This document shows positions 1 to 7,054 of a stretch of DNA of 64,000 nucleotides, in pieces. The translations under genes were made by a program, and so were the position numbers. Below the pieces are notes generated by a model. It had not been told where the DNA came from and did no database searches. It saw only the letters and a program-made list of their open reading frames with translations. Source of the DNA: Mycolicibacterium sp. CH28 (GTDB lineage: Bacteria; Actinomycetota; Actinomycetes; Mycobacteriales; Mycobacteriaceae); contig NZ_SRLQ01000005.1 in assembly GCF_004745805.1 (NCBI RefSeq), positions 124,001-188,000 on the forward strand, written 5' to 3'. Position 1 is the stretch's first letter. Each line of letters opens with the position of its first letter.

Positions 1-86
1 TGGTGCTGGTGGCATTGCCTGCGGTCGCCGCCAATGCGGTGGCCGGCGCAACGCTTGTGCAGACCGTCACGCTGACCATGCACTGA
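1..86 (+). CDS. C-terminal end of a truncated gene (possibly SAF-domain protein)
   Basis: An open frame enters from the left edge and stops with TGA at 84-86, encoding about 27 residues that end in a VQTVTLTMH tail. The fragment is rich in Ala and Val and shows no diagnostic motif. In related mycobacteria the gene upstream of mscL on this strand encodes a SAF-domain (CpaB/RcpC-like) protein, and the tail is compatible with that. This is inference from recalled synteny, so the product is unproven. Confidence 0.4.
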   Translation, partial: VLVALPAVAANAVAGATLVQTVTLTMH

Positions 87-96
87 TCGACGGCGC

Positions 97-318
97 TCAG
101 TTCGGCGGCGCGGGCACCGGTGTGGTGGTGGGCGCGCCAGTCTGCTGGATCGCGTCCATCACCATATCGGCGATCTCATCCGGCGACGACGTGGCGACCG
201 GACCCGGAGCCGGGGTGGGCGTAGGCGCAGCAGTGGCGATACCACCGGCCAACGCCAATGCACCGACCAGGACGGCGACAGTCGCTGCGGTCCTGGCTGG
301 GTGGGGCCGACTCCACAT
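97..318 (-). CDS. Small secreted Ala/Pro/Thr-rich mycobacterial protein
   Basis: This 73-residue protein starts with a basic MWSRPHP segment and a hydrophobic core (about residues 12-28) ending in TAAPT, a typical Sec signal peptide with cleavage near residue 30. The short mature part is Pro/Thr-rich and contains one acidic helix-like stretch ([15 protein letters not shown]). An AAGGAAT ribosome-binding site lies just upstream of the ATG at 316-318. It is divergent from mscL. No enzymatic family is recognised, and its role in the envelope is unknown. Confidence 0.65.
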   Translation of the reverse strand: MWSRPHPARTAATVAVLVGALALAGGIATAAPTPTPAPGPVATSSPDEIADMVMDAIQQTGAPTTTPVPAPPN

Positions 319-434
319 GTGCGATTCCTTCCACTGGACTGCCCCGCCAAGCTAACAGCTCCCTACCGGAACTGCCGGGGACCGTACCCTTCAAGTTTCT
401 CCGCGAACGACGCGCAAGCAGAAAGGGTACAACC

Positions 435-890
435 GTGTTGAAGGGCTTCAAGGAGTTTCTCGCCCGCGGCAACATCGTCGACCTGTCGGTGGCGGTGGTC
501 ATCGGTAGCGCATTCACCGGGCTGGTCACCAAATTCACCGACAGCATTATCCAGCCCCTGATCGGCCGTATCGGGGCGGGCAAGGACACCGACTACGGCA
601 TCCTGCGCATCGGCATCGGCGGTGGGCAGACGATCGATCTGAACACCCTCGTCTCGGCGTTCATCAACTTCGTCCTTGTCGCGGCGGTGGTGTACTTCCT
701 CGTTGTGATGCCCTACAACCGGCTTCGAAAGAAGGGCGAGGTGGAGCAGGCCAGCGACACCGAATTGAGCCTGCTCACCGAGATCCGCGATCTGCTGGCC
801 GACGCGAGCGGTACGCCCAAGAAGGTCACCGGTCCGGGCACCGGCCCCAGCCCCGACACCGCCGAGACCACCAGCGCCGACAGAGACTGA
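435..890 (+). CDS. mscL: Large-conductance mechanosensitive channel MscL
   Basis: MscL is a homopentameric inner-membrane channel that opens under membrane tension and releases solutes during hypo-osmotic shock. The GTG at 435 is chosen because GAAAGGG lies 7 bases upstream and the product starts [17 protein letters not shown], the conserved amphipathic N-helix; the length of 151 residues equals that of M. tuberculosis MscL. TM1 (about 15-45) carries the [10 protein letters not shown] gate region, and TM2 (about 70-92) is followed by [12 protein letters not shown]. The C-terminal tail is Pro/Thr-rich. A strong bidirectional terminator follows at 903-940. Confidence 0.97.
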   Translation: MLKGFKEFLARGNIVDLSVAVVIGSAFTGLVTKFTDSIIQPLIGRIGAGKDTDYGILRIGIGGGQTIDLNTLVSAFINFVLVAAVVYFLVVMPYNRLRKKGEVEQASDTELSLLTEIRDLLADASGTPKKVTGPGTGPSPDTAETTSADRD

Positions 891-902
891 GCGCCAGCCC
901 AC

Positions 903-940
903 ACAAAACGGCCCCCGGCTTGCGCCGGGGGCCGTTTTGT
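903..940. terminator. Bidirectional hairpin terminator between mscL and the porin gene
   Basis: A perfect 17-bp inverted repeat (903-919 and 924-940) with a 4-base loop lies between the convergent stop codons of mscL and the MspA-family porin. The stem is GC-rich in the middle and ends in AAAA/TTTT runs, so it offers a short U tract in both directions. Confidence 0.9.
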
Positions 941-956
941 TGACGTGCTTAGGGAG

Positions 957-1595
957 TCAGTTCATGTTCCAGGGTTCGCCGTAGGTGGTGACGCTGTCGC
1001 CGGCCTTGGAGATCAGCCGGGCGAACGGGCGCAGCAGCACGCCGCCGGCCGCGCCGGTCACGGTGCCGTGGGCGTTGGCCACGGCCACCGAGCCGTTGGG
1101 GCCCGAGACATCCACCGAGAAGGTGGCGACTTCCTGGATGCCGGGGCCGTTGCCCAGGTCAGCGCTGATCGAGACACCCGGGAACAGGTTCGGGGTGATC
1201 ACCGAGCCCAGCGGGTTGAAGCCCGTGGGAGAGATGTTGGCGTCGTCGAGCAGGATGTTGGGGGTGGTGTAGCTGAAGTTGATGCCCACACCCAGCGACC
1301 ACGGGAAGCCGACCTGGTAGCCCAGCTCCAAGGTGCCCGCGAACTCATCGGCACCCGGGCCGACGACGCTGTAGACGGCCTTGCCGGAGTGGAACCACTC
1401 CCGGGTCAGCCGGTTGCGGTCCAGGGGGAACACACCGTTGAGGAAGGTGTCCCACTGCTGAACGGTCATCGTGCGGCCACCGCCGTCAACCAGACTCAGC
1501 TCATTGTCCAAACCTGCGTGCGAGGTACCTGTCCCGACGAACAACGCCGCGACCGCGGCGATCATCGCCACCAGTACCCGACCGATTACCTTCAT
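957..1595 (-). CDS. MspA-family outer-membrane porin
   Basis: This encodes a 212-residue porin precursor of the MspA type, whose octamers form the main hydrophilic channel of the mycobacterial outer membrane. A signal peptide of 27 residues ends in TSHA, and the mature protein starts GLDNELSL. The hallmark segments VQQWDTFLNGVFPLDRNRLTREW, split over mature residues 18-40, and the C-terminal TTYGEPWNMN are present. The ATG at 1593-1595 has AGGGAG just upstream. Of the three constriction aspartates of MspA (D90, D91, D93), the first two are kept but the third is Asn93. One residue is inserted near mature position 100. Its place beside mprAB-pepD matches mspC of M. smegmatis (established knowledge), so an MspC orthologue is likely. 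Confidence 0.96.
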   Translation of the reverse strand: MKVIGRVLVAMIAAVAALFVGTGTSHAGLDNELSLVDGGGRTMTVQQWDTFLNGVFPLDRNRLTREWFHSGKAVYSVVGPGADEFAGTLELGYQVGFPWSLGVGINFSYTTPNILLDDANISPTGFNPLGSVITPNLFPGVSISADLGNGPGIQEVATFSVDVSGPNGSVAVANAHGTVTGAAGGVLLRPFARLISKAGDSVTTYGEPWNMN

Positions 1596-2276
1596 GTTCT
1601 CCCTAGCTGTGTCGTCGGTGACCGGGGGGTCCACCGAAGTGTGTGGTTCGTGCTCGGGTCCCAACATGCTGACACCGCACACGGCGTTCGGCAGTTCAAT
1701 GAGAGTCCTCACAGCCTGCTCTTACGCTCTGCTCATCGTTGACACGAGGAACATAACGGGACGGCATCCGGGCGGCAACGCATAGGGTCGCGGCGCGGCG
1801 AAACGGCGTCGGCGCGGGGAAGTTTGCTGAGAGGGCGCCAAGGGTTAACCGGAATCCGAAGGCAGTAGGCCACTTCCAGGGTCATGGCAACGGTTTGGTA
1901 AACGGTAGGCAACGCCACCGAACAGTGCCGACGCCGGGTTACGCAGGCGATCAACTTGCACGAGTCATCGATGGTGGTGGGGCGGAACGTTATCCCTCAA
2001 CCAATCGTCACGGTCCGCGACATCGCGACCAAGGTCCGGATCCCGTTCATCCGCGGACTCCTGCGGCAGTTCTGAACCGAAGATCTTGTTAACTGCGTTT
2101 CGATCATGACGTGCGGCACCCATCACAACACCGCCAGATTGTGACCAAGATCACAATCTTGATGTTTGTGCAGTTCACAGAGTTTTAACACAACGCCTCC
2201 GACCCGATTGTGGCGTTCTTAATTGACGGTACGCCGCATACGCGACGACCGGCGGTGCCCGCGATGTGGGGCCGGC
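1596..2276. other. 681-bp intergenic region upstream of the porin gene
   Basis: No convincing gene is seen: the open frames here are short and lack a ribosome-binding site or recognisable products. The segment 2080-2230 is clearly more AT-rich than its surroundings and contains the CRP-type palindrome. The length resembles the long upstream control region described for mspA. TTGACA at 1739-1744 has no matching -10 hexamer at normal spacing. Confidence 0.6.
2136..2159. promoter_or_regulatory. Perfect CRP/cAMP-type operator, TGTGA-N6-TCACA
   Basis: Two exact 9-bp arms (AGATTGTGA and TCACAATCT) flank a 6-base spacer, giving the full TGTGA-N6-TCACA core at 2140-2155. This is the consensus bound by E. 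coli CRP and by mycobacterial Crp (Rv3676-type). A second palindrome, CAAGAT-CACA-ATCTTG, overlaps it at 2146-2161. The site lies about 550 bp upstream of the porin start and downstream of moaB, so the porin is the most plausible target. Confidence 0.7.
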
Positions 2277-2774
2277 TTAGATCTCCAGGCTGGATAGCTG
2301 GCCGATGACATGGGTGGCCAGCGGATTCAACGTAGCCATGCCGTCACGGACGGCGTAGCGCGATCCAGCGATGTTCACGACCAGAGTGCTGCCCGAAATC
2401 CCGGCCAGACCACGCGAGAGGCCGGCATCGGTGATCCCCGCCGACAGCCCGGAGGTGCGCAGCGCCTCGGCTATGCCGAGCAGCTCACGATCGAGGATGG
2501 CTTTGGTGGCCTCCGGGGTGACGTCCCGCGGCGTGACACCGGTTCCACCCACCGAAACCACCAGGTCAACGCCGCCGATGACGGCGGTGTTGAGCGCGTT
2601 GCGGATCTCCACCTCGTCGGCAGACACCACGACCACGCCGTCCACCACGAACCCCGCCTCGGCGAGCAGTTCGGTGACCAACGGGCCGCTATGGTCCTCC
2701 TCATCGCCGTGGGCCGTGCGGTCGTCGACGACAACGACAAGGGCACGCCCCACCAGCTCCCCTGGCTGTTCCAT
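2277..2774 (-). CDS. moaB2: MoaB/Mog-family molybdenum cofactor biosynthesis protein
   Basis: The protein belongs to the MoaB/MogA family, which adenylylates molybdopterin during molybdenum-cofactor synthesis in the cytoplasm. The core GRALVVVVDDRTAHGDEED, the glycine motif SVGGTGVTPRD and the SGITDAGLSRG-like region are seen. The ATG at 2772-2774 gives 165 residues and starts just before the conserved core. A GTG at 2858 overlapping the pepD stop would add 28 residues, but those codons have weaker GC3 bias. It is the last gene of the mprA-mprB-pepD-moaB2 array, as in M. tuberculosis (Rv0984), and is probably cotranscribed. Confidence 0.85.
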   Translation of the reverse strand: MEQPGELVGRALVVVVDDRTAHGDEEDHSGPLVTELLAEAGFVVDGVVVVSADEVEIRNALNTAVIGGVDLVVSVGGTGVTPRDVTPEATKAILDRELLGIAEALRTSGLSAGITDAGLSRGLAGISGSTLVVNIAGSRYAVRDGMATLNPLATHVIGQLSSLEI

Positions 2775-2854
2775 GGATGTCACCGTATATCCGCCCGCCG
2801 ACATCATGGCAGTCGTGCTGGTCAGCGTTATCGGATGTTCACCCACCACCCGGA

Positions 2855-4297
2855 TCACTGGGCCGCCTTTCCGAGGGTGACCTGCACGGTCTTGGCGGCA
2901 CCGGACGCATCGGTGTAGGTCAGCGTCACCTGCTCCCCCGGCGCTCGCGATCGAACGGCCGCAACCAGGGCGTCCGCGCTGCCGATCACCCGGTCGTCCA
3001 CTTTCGTGACCACGACGCCGTTGGGCAGCCCCGCCGTCGCGGCAGCGCCGCCCTTGGTGACGTCGACGATCTTCGCACCGTGGGTAGTGGTGTCGTTGCT
3101 GACCTGCACACCCAACGAGGCGTGCGTGGCAGTACCGGTGCTGATCAACTCATCGGCGATCCGCTTGGCCTGGTCGACGGGGATGGCGAACCCTAGCCCG
3201 ATCGATCCGCTCTGGGCATCCGGGGAGTCTCCGCCCAACGTCGCGATAGCGGAGTTCACCCCTACCAGCTCTCCACTCATGTTCACCAGCGCTCCGCCCG
3301 AGTTACCGGGGTTGATCGCAGCGTCGGTCTGGATGGCGTCCAGCACAGTGTTCTGGTTGTTGGAGTCGCCGCCGGTGGCCACCGGCCGGTTCAGCGCGCT
3401 GACGATGCCGGTGGTGACGGTCCCTTCCAGGCCCAGCGGTGATCCGACCGCCACCACGTCCTGGCCGACCCGCAGGTTGGACGAGGAACCCAGGGAGATC
3501 GGGGTCAGCCCCGAGATGCCCTGGGCTCGGACGACGGCGATGTCACTGGCAGGGTCGGTGCCGATCACGGTGAACGGTGCAGTGCGGCCGTCGGCGAAGG
3601 TCACGGTGGTCGTCGGCACACCCCCGGGAGGGGGAGCACCCGGCGCAGTGGCCCCACCCGGCCCGGACGGACCGCCAGGAAGGCCGGGGATCGCCGGTGG
3701 GGTGGGCGGAGCGGCCGGGGCGGGGCCGCCGTCACCCTTGGCAGCGGCGACGACATGGTTGTTGGTCAGGATCAGCCCGTCGGCAGACAGGATGATCCCC
3801 GATCCCTCCTCGGACTGACGGCCGAACTCGGTCTCGAGCTTGACCACGCTGGGCACCACCTTGGCCGCAACCTGTTCGACCGATCCGATCGGCAGGTTCG
3901 CCGCGGGGACATTGGCGGACCCGTTCGATGCACCCGAATTCACCGAGGCGACGGGCTGCCGGTCCGGGTGAGCGAGAAGCACTACGGTGCCACCCACGCC
4001 GCCCGACACGACAGCGATCGCCAGGGCGCCCGCTATCAATGCCCCGGCCCGCGAACGCGGTCGCATCGGCATCGGCATCGGCGCCACGCTCGGAGCAGTC
4101 GGCGGATTTCCATGGCGCACAGCGTGATACGGGTCATAGGGCGGCCGGAACTGTTGCTGCTGCGTGGCATAGCGCCAGTCGTAGGGCTGCTGATAACCGG
4201 CCTGGCGGGGCGCTTGGGAATACCCCGGCGCCGCATGCTGACTCGGTCCTTGATGGCCGGGCTGTTGCGGCTGCGAGTACCTCGGGTGCTCGGTCAT
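2855..4297 (-). CDS. pepD: HtrA-like serine protease PepD
   Basis: PepD is a membrane-anchored DegP/HtrA protease with a PDZ domain that acts in envelope protein quality control and feeds the MprAB/SigE stress network. The 480-residue product has a Pro/Gln/Tyr-rich cytoplasmic N-terminus (1-85), one transmembrane helix (about 86-108), a trypsin-like domain with His181 (NNHVV), Asp252 (SDIAVV) and Ser333 (GNSGGA), and a C-terminal PDZ domain (about 392-478). A Gly/Pro-rich insert of about 40 residues (187-227) separates His from Asp. A likely MprA box lies 67-85 bp upstream, inside the end of mprB. Confidence 0.96.
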   Translation of the reverse strand: MTEHPRYSQPQQPGHQGPSQHAAPGYSQAPRQAGYQQPYDWRYATQQQQFRPPYDPYHAVRHGNPPTAPSVAPMPMPMRPRSRAGALIAGALAIAVVSGGVGGTVVLLAHPDRQPVASVNSGASNGSANVPAANLPIGSVEQVAAKVVPSVVKLETEFGRQSEEGSGIILSADGLILTNNHVVAAAKGDGGPAPAAPPTPPAIPGLPGGPSGPGGATAPGAPPPGGVPTTTVTFADGRTAPFTVIGTDPASDIAVVRAQGISGLTPISLGSSSNLRVGQDVVAVGSPLGLEGTVTTGIVSALNRPVATGGDSNNQNTVLDAIQTDAAINPGNSGGALVNMSGELVGVNSAIATLGGDSPDAQSGSIGLGFAIPVDQAKRIADELISTGTATHASLGVQVSNDTTTHGAKIVDVTKGGAAATAGLPNGVVVTKVDDRVIGSADALVAAVRSRAPGEQVTLTYTDASGAAKTVQVTLGKAAQ

Positions 4298-4360
4298 GTC
4301 TTCAGGTAGCTCTTTCTCTTCACGAGATCCACAAGAATCTTGATGCCAGCTTGCCTTGCG

Positions 4361-5905
4361 CTACTGAGAATCGACTGAGATGACACTCGGTCCGGCCGCT
4401 GGATGTTCCGGCGGAATTCCCTGATCTCCGTTGGTCACGCGGATTTTCGCGGTGATTTCGCCCTCAGCGGAATCGTCGGTGTATGACGTCGAGGCGATCG
4501 GCCGGCCAGGCAGCAACACGTAGAACGACGTCCCCGGCGGTTGCCCCCCGGGCACGGTGTCGCCGATGCGGATCATGCCGCCGTGTTTGACGACGACCTG
4601 TTTGACGATCGCCAGTCCAAGACCCGAGCCGGGCATAGCGCGCGCCGATGCCGACCGGTAGAACCGCTCGAACACCAGCCCGCGTTCCTGGGGCGGAATA
4701 CCCGGACCGTGATCGGACACCACGAGTTCGGCATGGGCGGCATCGAGCTGACGTAACAGAACCCCGACGTGGGCACCGGACGGGCTCCACTTCGCCGCAT
4801 TGTCCATCAGGTTGAGCACCGCCCGGGACAGTCCAGCGGGGTCGCCGTAGACCTGCCAGCCGATGACGTCGACGTCGAACTGAACGTCATTGCGCCGGCG
4901 CCGAGCTCGTTCCAGGCTGCGATCGATGATGTCGCTCATGTCGACCGCCTCGTACACGACACCGCCGGCGTCCTCGCGCGTGAGGTCGACCAGATCGCCC
5001 ACCAGAGTGGATAATTCCTCGATTTGGGCGATCACATCGGTACGCAGATCCGCCATTTCGCTCTCCGGCAGCCGCGGCGCACACGGTTCCATCGAGGCCA
5101 TCAACAGTTCGACGTTGGTGCGCAGTGAGGTTAGCGGAGTACGCAATTCGTGCCCGGCGTCGGCGACCAGCCGGGCCTGCCGCTCGCGCGACTCGGTCAG
5201 CGCCCGCAGCATCGTGTTGAACGTCTCGGTGAGCCGGGCCAGCTCGTCACTGCCGAACACCGGGATGGGCCGCAAATCATCGGTGCGGGCTACCCGCTCG
5301 GCTGCCTCGGTGAGCTTGGCCACCGGTCTGAGCCCGGTTCGCGCCACCATCCCGCCGGCGATCGCGGCAATCACCACCCCGATGCCGCCCACCGCCAGTA
5401 GCACCCATTTCAGCTTGGTCATCACGGCATTGGTCGGCGCCAAGCTTTTCGAGATCAGCAGCGAGCTGCCGTTGGGCAAGTGCACCGCCAGCACCCGCTG
5501 GTTGGCCACCGTGCGACGCGACATGAACAGCTCGCCGCGGATGACGGCCTTCTCCGGCTGGCCGACCGGCAGCGTCTGCCCCTGTTGATTCGCGGTGTAG
5601 ATGGACCGGCCGGGATTGACCAGCATCGCGTTGACGTCGGAATAGGCGGTGCCCTCGATGGCCTTGCCGGGGTCGGCTGCCAGCGAGCCGCTGGCGATGA
5701 GCAGCTGCGCCCGGCTCTGCAACTGGTTGTCGATGTCGTTGTAGAGCGCGGCCGAGACGACCGCGTAGACCGCGACGGCCATCAGCACCACGACCATGGC
5801 CACCATCGACATGGCCAGCAACATCACCCGCCATCGGAGCGACAACGATGTGGTCGGTTGTTCGGGCGCCCGCGCACCTCGCGCGCGCCGCCTCAGCGGT
5901 GGCAT
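4361..5905 (-). CDS. mprB: Sensor histidine kinase MprB
   Basis: MprB senses envelope stress and phosphorylates MprA. The 514-residue protein has TM1 (about 27-50), an extracytoplasmic sensor (51-165), TM2 (about 166-186), a HAMP linker, a HisKA domain with His252 in AGHELRTPLTS, and an ATPase domain with N-box NLMDNAAKWS, G1 DHGPGIP and G2 GSGLGLAIVKQ. Its ATG overlaps the mprA stop codon by one base (TGATG), so translation is probably coupled. The gene order mprA-mprB-pepD is conserved in mycobacteria. Confidence 0.96.
   Translation of the reverse strand: MPPLRRRARGARAPEQPTTSLSLRWRVMLLAMSMVAMVVVLMAVAVYAVVSAALYNDIDNQLQSRAQLLIASGSLAADPGKAIEGTAYSDVNAMLVNPGRSIYTANQQGQTLPVGQPEKAVIRGELFMSRRTVANQRVLAVHLPNGSSLLISKSLAPTNAVMTKLKWVLLAVGGIGVVIAAIAGGMVARTGLRPVAKLTEAAERVARTDDLRPIPVFGSDELARLTETFNTMLRALTESRERQARLVADAGHELRTPLTSLRTNVELLMASMEPCAPRLPESEMADLRTDVIAQIEELSTLVGDLVDLTREDAGGVVYEAVDMSDIIDRSLERARRRRNDVQFDVDVIGWQVYGDPAGLSRAVLNLMDNAAKWSPSGAHVGVLLRQLDAAHAELVVSDHGPGIPPQERGLVFERFYRSASARAMPGSGLGLAIVKQVVVKHGGMIRIGDTVPGGQPPGTSFYVLLPGRPIASTSYTDDSAEGEITAKIRVTNGDQGIPPEHPAAGPSVISVDSQ
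4364..4382 (-). promoter_or_regulatory. Predicted MprA box upstream of pepD
   Basis: On the minus strand this reads TCTCAG-N5-TCTCAG, a direct repeat with an 11-bp period, one helical turn. The same arrangement occurs in front of mprA (6615-6633). OmpR-family regulators such as MprA bind tandem direct repeats, and MprA is known to control both mprAB and pepD. The site overlaps the last codons of mprB. Confidence 0.75.
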
Positions 5906-6597
5906 CAGGGCGGTGTCTCACGCAGCACGTAACCCACACCACGCACGGTGTGGATCAGCCGCGGTTCTCCTTCGGCTTCGGTCTTTCGGCGAAGATATCC
6001 GACGTACACCTCCAGCGCATTGCCCGAGGTTGGGAAGTCGAAACCCCATACTTCCTCAAGAATGCGGCTCCGGGTCAGCACGCGACGCGGATTGGCGATC
6101 AGCATTTCCAGCAGCGCGAACTCGGTCCGGGTCAGGCTGATCGCCCGTTTGCCCCGATGCACCTCGCGGGTCACCGGATCCAACGTCAGGTCAGAGAAGG
6201 TCATCACCGCCGAGTCGGACTGGTCCTCGGGCCCGGTCCGCCGCAACAACGCCCGCATCCGGGCCAATAGTTCTTCCAGCGCGAACGGCTTGGGCAGATA
6301 GTCATCGGCGCCCGCGTCGAGCCCGGCGACCCGCTCGGAGACGGAGTCGCGGGCGGTCAGCACCAGGATCGGCAGATCGTCGCCCGTGCTGCGCAGCTGA
6401 CGACATACCTCGAGGCCGTCCAGCCGAGGCATCATCACGTCGAGCACGACGGCATCGGGGCGTTCGTTGGCGATCGCGTCGAGAGCTTCGACGCCGTCCT
6501 GGGCCAGGTCTACCGAATAGCCGTTGAACGACAGGGACCGACGCAACGATTCGCGCACGGCGCGATCGTCATCGACAACAAGGATTCGCACGGCCAC
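5905..6597 (-). CDS. mprA: Response regulator MprA
   Basis: MprA is an OmpR/PhoB-class DNA-binding regulator of envelope stress and persistence genes. The product starts at a GTG at 6595-6597 ([11 protein letters not shown]) and has 230 residues, the same length as M. tuberculosis MprA. The receiver domain carries the acidic pocket DDD near residue 9, the phospho-acceptor Asp in [11 protein letters not shown] and the Lys in [10 protein letters not shown]. The winged-helix domain ends in [19 protein letters not shown], seen in two parts around residues 200-222. An upstream ATG would extend the protein through the MprA box and is rejected. Confidence 0.96.
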   Translation of the reverse strand: MAVRILVVDDDRAVRESLRRSLSFNGYSVDLAQDGVEALDAIANERPDAVVLDVMMPRLDGLEVCRQLRSTGDDLPILVLTARDSVSERVAGLDAGADDYLPKPFALEELLARMRALLRRTGPEDQSDSAVMTFSDLTLDPVTREVHRGKRAISLTRTEFALLEMLIANPRRVLTRSRILEEVWGFDFPTSGNALEVYVGYLRRKTEAEGEPRLIHTVRGVGYVLRETPP

Positions 6598-6614
6598 CAG
6601 TGTCAACCCAACGC

Positions 6615-6633
6615 CTGAGATTGGCCTGAGAGG
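6615..6633 (-). promoter_or_regulatory. Predicted MprA autoregulatory box upstream of mprA
   Basis: The plus strand reads CTGAGATTGGCCTGAGAGG, so the minus strand has TCTCAG-N5-TCTCAG with 11-bp periodicity, the same spacing as the site before pepD. It lies 18-36 bp upstream of the mprA start. Positive autoregulation of mprAB by MprA is established in M. tuberculosis. Confidence 0.75.
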
Positions 6634-6673
6634 CACGCCGCACTAGCAGGCAATTTGTGGTCGAAGACCGGTG

Positions 6674-6847
6674 TCAGCGCTTGTCGAGATCGACCAGGCC
6701 GAGCCGGGCAGCCTTGAGCAAACGACGCGGCACCTTGTGCAGGCGACCGCTGACGGAGACGTTGACCAAACCGGTGGCCTCCGACTTCCACTGCGCGCGC
6801 CGACTGCGGGTGTTCGCGCGCGACATTCTGCGCTTGGGCACAGCCAT
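6674..6847 (-). CDS. rpmF: 50S ribosomal protein L32
   Basis: L32 is a small structural protein of the large ribosomal subunit. The 57-residue product starts [20 protein letters not shown] and ends with the actinobacterial tail [20 protein letters not shown]. It contains no cysteine, so it is a zinc-independent (C-minus) form. An AGGAGA ribosome-binding site precedes the ATG at 6845-6847. It is transcribed away from the AtuA-like operon. Confidence 0.95.
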   Translation of the reverse strand: MAVPKRRMSRANTRSRRAQWKSEATGLVNVSVSGRLHKVPRRLLKAARLGLVDLDKR

Positions 6848-7013
6848 GACGTGCTTCTCCTTGATCAGGGGTGTCGCCGCGCAGGGAGTTTCAAACGCCG
6901 GCGGCCATCAATTGCACTTCAGGATAGCCGCTCACCTGGGTCGGTTCCAAAACGCCCGGGATCTGCGACCCCGCGGACCTCGAAACCTTGACCGATCACC
7001 GCCTGCGGCACGT

Positions 7014-7029
7014 AACCTACCGGTTGGTT
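7014..7029. promoter_or_regulatory. Palindrome AACCTACCGGTTGGTT, candidate TetR-family operator
   Basis: This 16-bp sequence is symmetric at 14 of 16 positions and centres on ACCGGT. Similar AACC-N-ACCGGT-N-GGTT dyads are common operators of TetR-type repressors of fatty-acid genes. It lies 26 bp upstream of the first gene of the 7055-15471 operon, so it may be where that operon is repressed. No regulator gene adjoins it. Confidence 0.45.
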
Positions 7030-7054
7030 GGTCGTCGATGAGGAGACAGCGCGC

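Noticed and set aside
1739..1767. Promoter starting with TTGACA on the plus strand
   Set aside because: There is no acceptable -10 at 16-19 bp and no gene downstream on that strand.
2775..2858. Longer moaB2 start at GTG 2858
   Set aside because: It would couple to the pepD stop, but the added 28 codons have weaker GC3 and precede the family core; kept only as an alternative.
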